NCBI GenBank assembly: GCA_038325665.1
Contig: JBBQJF010000221.1
Location: forward strand, 1 to 8,717
DNA: 8,717 nt
Source of the DNA: CAUJGQ01 sp038325665
GTDB lineage: Bacteria > Chloroflexota > Dehalococcoidia > CAUJGQ01
Direction: 5' to 3'
The notes beneath the pieces are model-generated. The model worked only from the letters and a program-made list of their open reading frames with translations. It searched no databases and was not told where the DNA came from. Shown here one piece after another: positions 1-6,558 of the stretch (the stretch's first letter is position 1; each line of letters opens with the position of its first letter). The translations under genes were made by a program, and so were the position numbers.

Positions 1-40
1 GGCGACCGGCGCGGGCGAGGGTTGGGGCAAGGATCTGCAC

Positions 41-1531
41 ATGTCCGAGCGTAACGACGATCTGGTCACACAGCGGCTCGCCAAAGCGGAACGACTGCGC
101 GAGCGCGGCATCGATCCTTATCCCCCCACGTTCCCGCGTTCGCACACGGCCGCCGGCTGCGTGACGGTGTTTGAGGCGGTCGAGCGGACAGGCGAACAGA
201 CCGGACCCGTGGTGACGACGGCCGGCCGTATGGGAGTGCTTCGGAGCTTCGGACGGCTGAGCTTCGTTCATCTCACCGATGGCAGCGGCCAGATTCAGGC
301 GCAGTTCGTGCGCGATCGCCTCGGCGACGAGCGCTACGCGCTGCTCAAGGATCTCGACGCGGGCGACTTCATCGGCGTCACCGGCGCGCTGGTTCGCACT
401 CGCACCGGGGAGATCACGGTGCTGGTCGATGAGGTTACCGTGCTGGCAAAGACGATGCGTCCGCCGCCGGAGAAGTGGCACGGACTAACCGATGTCGAAA
501 CCCGCTACCGCCGCCGCTATCTAGACTTAATGGCGAACGACGAGGTGCGGCAGGTGTTCCGCGTCCGCGGCCAGATCATCAGCGCGATGCGGCGGTTCAT
601 GGATGGGCGTGGGTTCATGGAAGTCGAGACGCCGGTGCTCCAAGCCTCGGCGGGCGGCGCGGCGGCACGGCCATTCAAGACCTTCTTCAATGCGCTCGAT
701 GAAGAGCGGTTCCTGCGCATCGCCCTCGAGCTGCACCTGAAGAAGCTAATCGTGGGCGGCTACGACAAGGTGTACGAGATCGGCCGCATCTTTCGCAACG
801 AGGGTATCAGTACCCGGCACAACCCTGAGTTCACCATGATGGAGAGCTACGAGGCGTACGCGGACTATCGCGATGTGGCGGAAATGGTCGAGCAACTGAT
901 CAGTACGGTGGCGGAAACGGTGTTGGGGAACACCCGCGTACCCCACGGTGACGGCGAGATCGACTTCGCACCCCCGTGGCAGCGCCGCACGATGCGCGAC
1001 CTGCTGATCGAACGCGCCGGTCTGGATTTCGAGGAGTTCCGCACCGAGGCGACGCTGCGCGAGGAGATGGCGCGGCGCGGCATCGATGCCCCGCCCACGG
1101 CGCGCTGGGGCAAGCTGCTCGATGAAGTGTGGTCCACCCTGGTCGAGCCGAGCCTCGTGCAGCCGATCTTCGTGCTCGACTATCCGATCGAACTCTCGCC
1201 GCTTGCCAAGCGCAAGGCCGGCGGTCCGGGACTGGTGGAGCGGTTCGAAGCGTTCGCGGGCGGCTTCGAGATCGCCAACGCGTACAGCGAGCTGAACGAC
1301 CCCATCGACCAGCGCGGCCGCTTCGAGGAGCAGCTCCGCCAGCGCGCGGCCGGCGACGACGAAACCGAGTTGATGGACGAGGATTTCTTGCTCGCGCTCG
1401 AACACGGCATGCCGCCGACCGGCGGTCTCGGCATCGGCATCGACCGGCTGCTGATGGTGCTCACCAACCAGCCGAGCGTCCGCGACGTGATCCTGTTCCC
1501 GCAGATGCGCGAACGAGGGGGCGCGCCATGA
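41..1531 (+). CDS. lysS: Lysine--tRNA ligase, class II (LysRS)
   Basis: This 496-residue protein charges tRNA-Lys with lysine in the cytoplasm, using ATP through a lysyl-adenylate. The order is that of class II LysRS: a short N-terminal helix, an OB-fold anticodon-binding domain (about residues 56-137, including FVHLTDGSGQIQAQF), then the catalytic core. Motif 1 is around RRFMDGRGFMEVETPVLQ (184-201), followed by GGAAARPF (205-212). Motif 2 is YEIGRIFRNEGISTRHNPEF (245-264), and motif 3 is GGLGIGIDRLLMVL (461-474). The length is normal for bacterial LysS. The start is set by AAGGA at 29-33, seven bases before the ATG; the frame stays open to the window edge, so a longer form cannot be strictly excluded. 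Its stop overlaps the start of the downstream Nudix gene (ATGA). Bacterial greA often precedes lysS, but too little is visible upstream to tell. The identification is secure. Confidence 0.97.
   Translation: MSERNDDLVTQRLAKAERLRERGIDPYPPTFPRSHTAAGCVTVFEAVERTGEQTGPVVTTAGRMGVLRSFGRLSFVHLTDGSGQIQAQFVRDRLGDERYALLKDLDAGDFIGVTGALVRTRTGEITVLVDEVTVLAKTMRPPPEKWHGLTDVETRYRRRYLDLMANDEVRQVFRVRGQIISAMRRFMDGRGFMEVETPVLQASAGGAAARPFKTFFNALDEERFLRIALELHLKKLIVGGYDKVYEIGRIFRNEGISTRHNPEFTMMESYEAYADYRDVAEMVEQLISTVAETVLGNTRVPHGDGEIDFAPPWQRRTMRDLLIERAGLDFEEFRTEATLREEMARRGIDAPPTARWGKLLDEVWSTLVEPSLVQPIFVLDYPIELSPLAKRKAGGPGLVERFEAFAGGFEIANAYSELNDPIDQRGRFEEQLRQRAAGDDETELMDEDFLLALEHGMPPTGGLGIGIDRLLMVLTNQPSVRDVILFPQMRERGGAP
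1515..1530 (+). promoter_or_regulatory. Ribosome binding site deciding the Nudix start
   Basis: GAGGGGG at 1515-1521 lies six bases before the ATG at 1528, inside the last codons of lysS. The ATG overlaps the lysS stop as ATGA, which suggests coupled translation. This favours 1528 over the in-frame ATG at 1573, which has no comparable purine tract. Confidence 0.6.
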
Positions 1532-2043
1532 CCGTCCCGTGTTCGCCGTCCCCCGCTGCCCCGGTCCGCCATATGACTGCCACCGGGTTCCTCGTCTGGG
1601 AGGAGCGGGTATTGCTGCATTGGCATCGCAAGAACAGGCTGTGGCTGCCGTTCGGCGGACACATCGAGGAGAATGAGGATCCGGTGCAAACGGTGTTGCG
1701 TGAGATCGAGGAGGAGTGCGGAATCGCCGCGCGGCTAATCGAGCGGGGGGCGCGATTCGCTTTCGACGAGCCGCGGCAGTTGTCGCCACCGGTGACGATC
1801 CTTCTCGAACGCGCCACGGACGGACAGTTGTGGCACGAGCACATCGACCTGATTTACTTCTGCCGCCCACTGGCCGGCATCGAAGCACTGGCGATTGACC
1901 GCGACCCGACGCTGCGGTGGCTGAGCGAGGCCGAGTTGCGCACCAACGCGCCAATCACGCCGGCCGCCGGTGAGCCGCCCACCGAGGTGCCGCTCGACGT
2001 GCGTACCCTGGCGCTCGAGGCGATCACGGCGGCGCGCGGGTGA
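1528..2043 (+). CDS. Nudix hydrolase
   Basis: This 171-residue Nudix-fold pyrophosphohydrolase cleaves a nucleoside diphosphate linked to some moiety X, with Mg or Mn. The Nudix box is complete: G44, then E50, R58-E59-I60, E62-E63, G65-I66 (G-x5-E-x7-REUxEExGU), lying in GGHIEENEDP...REIEEECGI. A beta-strand before it (GFLVWEERVLLHW) and HIDLIYF (105-111) after it complete the fold. The substrate cannot be read from the sequence: no ADP-ribose, CoA or RppH signature is obvious. The gene overlaps lysS by four bases and is probably co-transcribed. LysRS makes Ap4A as a side product and some Nudix enzymes hydrolyse Ap4A, so this is a reasonable hypothesis but only inference. An alternative start at residue 16 (1573) would remove a low-complexity N-terminus (PCSPSPAAP) and still leave an intact domain. 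Confidence 0.9.
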   Translation: MTVPCSPSPAAPVRHMTATGFLVWEERVLLHWHRKNRLWLPFGGHIEENEDPVQTVLREIEEECGIAARLIERGARFAFDEPRQLSPPVTILLERATDGQLWHEHIDLIYFCRPLAGIEALAIDRDPTLRWLSEAELRTNAPITPAAGEPPTEVPLDVRTLALEAITAARG

Positions 2044-2068
2044 TGGACGTTGCTCAGCCGCGCGCCGC
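2029..2068. terminator. Shared inverted repeat between convergent Nudix and sthA genes
   Basis: GCGGCGCGCGG at 2029-2039 is the exact reverse complement of CCGCGCGCCGC at 2058-2068, giving an 11-bp GC-only stem and an 18-base loop. The loop contains both stop codons: TGA of the Nudix gene (2041-2043) and the complementary-strand TGA of sthA (2054-2056). There is no T-tract on either side, so it is not a classical intrinsic terminator. It could act as a bidirectional stop or pause, or protect 3' ends, for two genes that converge with 10 bases between them. Confidence 0.45.
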
Positions 2069-3475
2069 GACCCCCGCCTCCGCCCACTCCCGTGCGGCGC
2101 CCAACCCGTCGTAGGCGGCGTATTTGTAAGAGTCGGCTAGAGAGGGATAGTTGTAGGCGACACGGATGAAGGCGTCGATGGTGCCGCCCATGTCCATGAC
2201 ATGCATCCCGATGTGGACGAGTTCGGACGCCATTTCGCCGATGTGATGCGCGCCGAGCAGCGTCTTGTCGTGGGGCGAGAAGATCAGCTTCAGCATTCCG
2301 GCGGTATCGCCGATGATTTGCCCGCGCGGGCTCTTGTCGTAGTAGGATCGTCCCACGAGATAGGGGATGCCGCGCTCGCGACACGTCTCCTCGGTCAGCC
2401 CGACCATCGCGATCTCGGGCACGGTGTACACCGCGAGTGGCAGGACCGCCGAAATCTGCTCCTTGTATTTCAGATCGAAGGCGTGGACCATCGCCACCCG
2501 CGCCTGCTCCATTGATGTCGACGCTAGCGCGGGAAAGCCGATCACATCCCCGGCGGCGTAAATCGTGGGAACCGTGGTGCGATAGTGCTCGTCCACCACG
2601 ATCAGACCACGGTTGGCGGTTTGTACGCCCAGCGCGTCCAAGCCCAACCCCTCAATGTTGCTCGACCGGCCCATGGCGATCAGCGCCGTCTCCGCGGTGA
2701 CGCGTCCGCCGCCCGCGAGCATGACGTTCACCCCATCTCCGGCGCGCGCCACGGTCGCGACCCGCTGGTTGAACACGAACCGCAGCCCCAGCCCTTCAAG
2801 GTGCGCGCGCAGCCGGCCGGCGATCTCCTGATCGACGAACGGCAGCAGCCGGTCGCCGGGTGTGATTTGCGTCACCTCCACGCCCAGCGCGGTGAATATC
2901 GCCGCGTATTCGCAGCCGATCACGCCGCCGCCGATCACGATCATCGTCCGGGGAATGCGGGACATGTTCAGGATGGAGTCGGAGTCGTGGATGCATTCGC
3001 CGTCGATCGCGATGTCGGGGGGGCGGTGCGGCGACGAGCCGGTGGCGATCAGCACCACCCCGGCGGCGAGGTCCACGCTGCTCCCATCGTCGCGCCGCAC
3101 CTGTACCGTGTGGGCGTCGGGCAGCGAGGCAACGCCCTGGATGACCGCGATCCCATGCCGGTCGAGGTTGCGCTGGATGATTCCCCGTTCTTGTTCCACC
3201 ACGGCGCGCTCGCGGTGCATGAAATCGCGAACGGTCAGCCCCTCCCGCAGTGAATAGTCGATGCCGTACAGCCCCCGCTGGCGCAGGCCGGAGAAGTACA
3301 GGGCGGTCTCACGTAACGTCTTCGAGGGTATGGTGCCGGTGTTGATGCCCGCGCCGCCAAGATGCGCCGCACGCTCGACCAGCGCCACCCGCTTGCCGAA
3401 GTAGGCGGCCTGGGCCGCGCCCTTTTCGCCCGCCGGCCCCGAACCGATCACAACCAGATCGTAGTACGCGGTCAT
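2054..3475 (-). CDS. sthA: Soluble pyridine nucleotide transhydrogenase (SthA-type flavoprotein)
   Basis: This 473-residue flavoprotein of the two-dinucleotide-binding disulfide reductase superfamily probably exchanges reducing power between NADPH and NADH in the cytoplasm. The FAD-binding loop is VIGSGPAGEKGA (9-20), followed by the SthA hallmark NTGTIPSKTLRE (45-56). A second Rossmann motif, IGGGVIGCEYA (181-191), binds the nicotinamide nucleotide, and YAAGDVIGFPALASTSMEQAR (306-326) is the second FAD motif. The C-terminal interface has YNYPSLADSY (441-450), lacking the catalytic His-Glu of lipoamide dehydrogenase, as in SthA. Both positions of the redox disulfide are non-cysteine: Gly43 and Thr48. 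SthA proteins normally lack only the second, so this one cannot be a dithiol reductase by that route. The start at 3475 is chosen because MTAYYDLVVIGSG begins right at the fold and GGAAGGGA at 3485-3492 (read on the minus strand) sits nine bases upstream; the frame runs further upstream but without protein-like sequence. Confidence 0.9.
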   Translation of the reverse strand: MTAYYDLVVIGSGPAGEKGAAQAAYFGKRVALVERAAHLGGAGINTGTIPSKTLRETALYFSGLRQRGLYGIDYSLREGLTVRDFMHRERAVVEQERGIIQRNLDRHGIAVIQGVASLPDAHTVQVRRDDGSSVDLAAGVVLIATGSSPHRPPDIAIDGECIHDSDSILNMSRIPRTMIVIGGGVIGCEYAAIFTALGVEVTQITPGDRLLPFVDQEIAGRLRAHLEGLGLRFVFNQRVATVARAGDGVNVMLAGGGRVTAETALIAMGRSSNIEGLGLDALGVQTANRGLIVVDEHYRTTVPTIYAAGDVIGFPALASTSMEQARVAMVHAFDLKYKEQISAVLPLAVYTVPEIAMVGLTEETCRERGIPYLVGRSYYDKSPRGQIIGDTAGMLKLIFSPHDKTLLGAHHIGEMASELVHIGMHVMDMGGTIDAFIRVAYNYPSLADSYKYAAYDGLGAAREWAEAGVAARG

Positions 3476-3756
3476 GCGTGCCGATCCCTTCCGAACTCGC
3501 GAACCGGCCCCGACGCGATCCCGGCCGCCCCGCCCCATTGCTGCAAGCTTACCGCACGTACCGGACGCGCGTGCAATCCGCCGGCGAAACCCGCGGACTC
3601 GGCCCGTCGTCGCGGCGGGTTGACGGGCGCCCATTGTGTCCGCGATGGTGGCATGAGGCGTCGGTGGCTGAACGTCGTTGTGCACGTTGGTATCTCTGAC
3701 CGACGCGCGACCGCGCCGGATGGCGGGCTGCCACATGGTGAGCATGAGCCGCGCCC
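3476..3756. other. Divergent intergenic spacer sthA / serine hydrolase
   Basis: This stretch of 281 bases has no convincing gene. It should hold the promoters of both flanking genes. Visible items are the weak sthA promoter (3546-3576), a perfect 7-bp inverted repeat GCCCGTC/GACGGGC (3602-3608 with 3622-3628, 13-base loop), and a plus-strand TTGACG (3620-3625) overlapping its right arm. The TTGACG has no good -10 box at the right distance. Since the repeat overlaps the best -35-like element, it might be an operator, but that is inference. Confidence 0.4.
3546..3576 (-). promoter_or_regulatory. Possible sthA promoter
   Basis: On the minus strand, TTGCAC (3576-3571) and TAAGCT (3551-3546) are spaced by 19 bases, about 70 bases upstream of the sthA ATG. 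The -35 is good, but the -10 matches only half of the consensus and the spacing is long, so this is a weak candidate. Confidence 0.25.
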
Positions 3757-4845
3757 ATGAGTGAACACCTCACGGCCACATCCAGCGACGGCCGCGCCCC
3801 GCGTGGCCTCCCGCTCATTTGCGCCGGTCTGCTCGTTTTGGCGGCAGCTCTGGCCGCGTGCGGTCCGCCGGCGCCGATGCCGCGCATCGAACGGCTGGCG
3901 ACGGTGAGCCAGACGCCCCGGCCGGACGGTCCGCCGCCATCGGGACGGTTGACCATGCCGCCGTCGGTCACGGCGCGTGATGGTGTCATCCCACCGGTTG
4001 ACGATCGTCCCACGCCCCCGGCGCCGGCTCGTGTGGCCCCTCCTGACCGGGTCGCGACCGCCGTGCCGGCGCCGCCGCCCGCCGCACGCGACGATATCGG
4101 GATGGAGGACAGTCTGCGAGAGATTCTCGGGACGCAGTCCGAGCAGGTGAGCGTCGTGGCCAGACGGCTCAATGACGGCGCGACGGTGCGGTGGAACGCC
4201 GACCGCGTGCATTACGCTGCCAGCCTCTACAAGCTCGAAGTGTTGTATGAGGCATACCGTCAGCGGCGGCTCGGCGCACTCGACTTCGATCGCCGGCTCA
4301 CGCTGCAGGGACGGTACGTGGACGAAGACCTCGGCACCGCGGGGCGACTACCGCTCGACGCCGACGGATCGCTTTCGGTCGAGGACGCGGTGCGGGCCAT
4401 GGTCACGTACAGCGACAACAGCAGCGCGGCCTTGCTTCTCGACCTGCTCGGGCACCGCAACATCGACACGACCATGGCCGCCCTTGGACTTACCGCGAGT
4501 TCCGTGAATAGCACCGAGCTACCGACGACTGCTGCCGACATGGCGCGGATTATGGAGGTGATCGCCCGCGGTGAGGGACTCGACTTGTCGTCGGCGGCGC
4601 AGATGACGGCGCTGCTGCTGCTCCAGGAGAATAGGTGGGGCATTCCTCGGGGGGTGCCGGCGGGCGTACCCGTCGGCAATAAATGGGGCGGGTGGAACGG
4701 CAGCCTGCATGATGTGGCGGTCGTGACCGCGCCGGGGGGGACCTATGTGCTGGCCGTGCTCACCGAAGGGGTGGGCAACTGGGATCTCATCACCCGCGTC
4801 TCGCGCGCCGTCTACAACCACTGGAATGCCCCGACCGCGCGGTAG
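3757..4845 (+). CDS. Lipoprotein serine hydrolase, class A beta-lactamase-like fold
   Basis: The 362-residue product looks like a secreted lipoprotein. After a short basic N-terminus, a hydrophobic stretch (19-34) ends in the lipobox LAAC with Cys35 as the lipidation site. A proline- and alanine-rich linker (36-112) would hold the domain away from the membrane. The C-terminal domain (about 115-358) carries the active-site order of serine beta-lactamases and penicillin-interacting enzymes: SLYK (Ser156-x-x-Lys159) and SDN (219-221). At the position of the KTG box it has KWG (309-311) followed by GWNGSLHDVAVV. No convincing omega-loop glutamate precedes TTAADMA (257-263); Glu254 seems too close. 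It is therefore more likely a cell-wall-related or general serine hydrolase than an antibiotic-hydrolysing enzyme. The start is the only one that keeps the signal peptide, since in-frame stops lie just upstream (3739 and 3745); the Shine-Dalgarno is poor (GGTGAG, 14 bases away). Confidence 0.85.
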   Translation: MSEHLTATSSDGRAPRGLPLICAGLLVLAAALAACGPPAPMPRIERLATVSQTPRPDGPPPSGRLTMPPSVTARDGVIPPVDDRPTPPAPARVAPPDRVATAVPAPPPAARDDIGMEDSLREILGTQSEQVSVVARRLNDGATVRWNADRVHYAASLYKLEVLYEAYRQRRLGALDFDRRLTLQGRYVDEDLGTAGRLPLDADGSLSVEDAVRAMVTYSDNSSAALLLDLLGHRNIDTTMAALGLTASSVNSTELPTTAADMARIMEVIARGEGLDLSSAAQMTALLLLQENRWGIPRGVPAGVPVGNKWGGWNGSLHDVAVVTAPGGTYVLAVLTEGVGNWDLITRVSRAVYNHWNAPTAR

Positions 4846-4882
4846 GGCGGCCCTGACTCCACTCCCGCCGCGTCCTACCGCG

Positions 4883-4946
4883 ATCCGCGCCCAGATTCCG
4901 AGCATTCATCCGCGGCGGCGTGATGTGGATCTGGAATCGCGGATGA
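4883..4946. terminator. Terminator-like inverted repeats between convergent genes
   Basis: The 106-base gap between the serine hydrolase gene and the metallo-hydrolase gene holds competing foldbacks. One pairs TCATCCGCG (4906-4914) with CGCGGATGA (4938-4946). The other pairs ATCCGCG (4883-4889) with CGCGGAT (4938-4944), stacked on CCAGAT (4891-4896) with ATCTGG (4929-4934). They share the right arm, so only one forms at a time. Neither has a T-run, but the position fits a bidirectional terminator or 3'-end protecting structure. Confidence 0.4.
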
Positions 4947-4951
4947 GCGGT

Positions 4952-5617
4952 CTATCTCCCGGCCCGCTCGCTCAACTCCTGCAGGATGAACGGGTTCGTG
5001 CGCCGCTCATGCTCGATTCGCGTCTCGAGCATGTGACCGGGGAGCACCACGGTGTCGTCCGGCAGCGTGAGGAGACCCTCGACGATGCTCGCCATGATTT
5101 GCGCGTGGTCGCCGCCGGGAAGATCGGTGCGACCGATCGAGCCACGAAACAGCGTGTCGCCGCTGAACAGCAATCCGTCCGTATAGAAGCAGACAGAGCC
5201 GGGTGTGTGCCCCGGCGTGTGGATGACCGACAGTCGTAGGCCCTCGACCTCCACGATGTCGCCGTGGGCGAGCGGGGCATCGGCGTCGGGCGGCTGCTCC
5301 GGCGTGTAGCCGAGCCAGCGCGTCGCCGACTGAGCCGCCCCGCGGGCGATCTCGGTGTCACCGGGATGGAGCAAGAACCGCGCGCCGGTCGCCCGCTGCA
5401 CCGCCGGCACCGCCAGGATATGGTCAACATGGGCATGGGAGTTGATGATCAGCTTAATCGTCACACCCAAGTCTTTCGCCAGTTCCAGGATGCGCTCCGG
5501 TTCGTCGCCGGGATCGATGACGATCCCTTCGCCCGTTCGCCGCGAGCCGATCACCCAGCAGTTCTCCTGAAACACTCCGACCACGATCCCCTTGACCATC
5601 AGTTCGTTAACGTCCAT
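4952..5617 (-). CDS. Metallo-beta-lactamase-fold hydrolase (glyoxalase II / YcbL-like)
   Basis: This 221-residue cytoplasmic zinc hydrolase has the full set of metal ligands of the family: HAHVDH (His61, His63, Asp65, His66), HTPGHTPGS with His137, SGDTLF with Asp154, and LPGHMLET with His195. The segment FRGSIGRTDLPGGD (157-170) and the ending ERRTNPF (204-210) are typical of the short glyoxalase-II-like (YcbL/GloB-like) proteins, which lack the C-terminal glutathione-binding domain of classical GloB. The natural thioester substrate is not known from sequence. The start at 5617 is chosen because GGGGGG (5622-5627, minus-strand sense) lies just upstream and the alignable fold begins there; the frame continues to an ATG at 5803, but that extension looks non-coding. 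A good -10 box lies about 40 bases upstream. Confidence 0.9.
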   Translation of the reverse strand: MDVNELMVKGIVVGVFQENCWVIGSRRTGEGIVIDPGDEPERILELAKDLGVTIKLIINSHAHVDHILAVPAVQRATGARFLLHPGDTEIARGAAQSATRWLGYTPEQPPDADAPLAHGDIVEVEGLRLSVIHTPGHTPGSVCFYTDGLLFSGDTLFRGSIGRTDLPGGDHAQIMASIVEGLLTLPDDTVVLPGHMLETRIEHERRTNPFILQELSERAGR

Positions 5618-5653
5618 CGATCCCCCCACGCGAGCGTTTGCCCCTTCATGATG

Positions 5654-5690
5654 ATTGTACGAATCGGCGGCTATGTCATGCGCCGCCGAT
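5654..5690 (-). promoter_or_regulatory. Putative promoter and operator of the metallo-hydrolase gene
   Basis: On the minus strand TACAAT (5659-5654) matches the -10 consensus at five of six positions and would give a leader of roughly 30 bases before the ATG at 5617. No good -35 is found at normal spacing. Instead the -35 region lies within a perfect 9-bp inverted repeat, ATCGGCGGC (5663-5671) and GCCGCCGAT (5682-5690), separated by 10 bases. The arrangement suggests a regulator-binding site, either an activator or a repressor. Confidence 0.4.
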
Positions 5691-5979
5691 CTGCGCCACG
5701 TCCACCGGCACATGACCCGTCCGGTCGTGAACGGACATGCCCGCGGGGTCGCCCCGATGCGTGGATGTTCGCCACGCGCGGGTAAGGGGTCTTGGTGGGT
5801 CACTCGTGTTCGCGTGATACTCCCCCGCCACGTCGTTCGCGATCGCGTGCCAGCCCAGCGATGGGTCTGACGCCGCGCTTAGTTAGGGCACGGTGCGCCC
5901 TCCTATCGAGTGCGAACTCGTGATGGCATAGATGATATCGAAGGATGCTATAGAGAGCGTTATGCCATGCGGCCTTGAG

Positions 5980-6008
5980 TTGACGGCGCGCGGAGCGCCC
6001 AATAGAGA
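5980..6008 (+). promoter_or_regulatory. Possible promoter of the small helical protein gene
   Basis: TTGACG (5980-5985, five of six to the -35 consensus) is followed after exactly 17 bases by TAGAGA (6003-6008, three of six to the -10). Transcription would start near 6015, giving a leader of about 50 bases before the ATG at 6067. This supports 6067 over the upstream ATG at 5932, but the -10 is weak. Confidence 0.3.
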
Positions 6009-6066
6009 GACGAACACGAACGCGGCCGGTGGGGCGCGGGTGGCGCGAACCGAGGGGTGGACACCA

Positions 6067-6549
6067 ATGACATGGATTGATGCGGGTGAGTTTGGTCGAG
6101 GCGGGGCGGCTCGAGAAGAGGCACGCGCCGATCGTGAGCAGGGCGTGCTGAATGAATTGCTCGCGGCGGGCTGGAGCCGTGCGACCGCGGCCGATGCGCG
6201 CGCCCTTCATCAAACAGTGGCCCAGGCCGTGACGCGATGGATGGCGGGTGATGGCGCCGGGACATGCAACGAGGCCGCGCTTGGACTGGTCGGTGAGGCG
6301 CGCGGCCAGGCGCTCGCCGGTTGGTGGGCCGCGGCGCGCGAGCTTGACGATGAGACGCGCCGTCTGCTGGTCGAGTGCGCCGGCGCCGCGGCGGCGATGG
6401 CGATGCTCGACGGCTATCTGCTCGGCCGCCATGAGTGCCGGGAGCAGGCGACCTCCGCCGTTCCGACGGTGACGAATCCTGCCGAGCGCGCCACGCCCGC
6501 CATCATCGCCGAGCCGGTTGGGATGCGTGTGACGGCCAATGTGCGTTGA
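6067..6549 (+). CDS. Hypothetical small helical protein
   Basis: I do not recognise this 160-residue protein. Residues about 15-125 are rich in Ala, Glu, Arg and Leu and predict several amphipathic helices, with tryptophans at W36, W58, W86 and W87 that could form a small hydrophobic core. One stretch (103-119, VECAGAAAAMAMLDGYL) is hydrophobic but too charged at its edges for a clear membrane segment. The last 30 residues (Thr/Pro/Ala/Val-rich) look disordered. There is no signal peptide and no known motif; three cysteines (67, 104, 124) are present. The start at 6067 is chosen for GAGGGG about nine bases upstream and the promoter candidate before it; an in-frame ATG at 5932 would add 45 residues of less protein-like sequence. 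It stands alone between two long non-coding stretches. Confidence 0.6.
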   Translation: MTWIDAGEFGRGGAAREEARADREQGVLNELLAAGWSRATAADARALHQTVAQAVTRWMAGDGAGTCNEAALGLVGEARGQALAGWWAAARELDDETRRLLVECAGAAAAMAMLDGYLLGRHECREQATSAVPTVTNPAERATPAIIAEPVGMRVTANVR

Positions 6550-6558
6550 CCGTCGTGG

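Larger units (their letters stand above)
5618..6066. other. Intergenic region between metallo-hydrolase and small helical protein
   Basis: No gene is supported in these 449 bases. The left end holds the promoter and operator candidate of the metallo-hydrolase. Further small foldbacks are GTCCG/CGGAC (5719-5736), GCGTGG/CCACGC (5759-5777) and CGAGT/ACTCG around 5907-5920. Upstream of 6067 the reading frame stays open to an ATG at 5932, but that extension has no Shine-Dalgarno and overlaps a promoter-like sequence. Confidence 0.4.

Noticed and set aside
1..40. C-terminus of an upstream gene such as greA
   Set aside because: Only 40 bases are visible and none of the three frames shows a recognisable GreA ending.
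746..1954. 402-codon open frame on the minus strand
   Set aside because: It lies opposite lysS and the Nudix gene, is rich in Arg and Ala without motifs, and is explained by GC-rich codon use of the real genes.
3472..4212. Long minus-strand frames covering the start of the lipoprotein gene
   Set aside because: Low-complexity Arg/Gly composition and they oppose a clear signal peptide and linker; shadow frames.
3757..4845. True class A beta-lactamase resistance gene
   Set aside because: KTG is replaced by KWG and no omega-loop Glu is at the expected place, so antibiotic hydrolysis is not supported.
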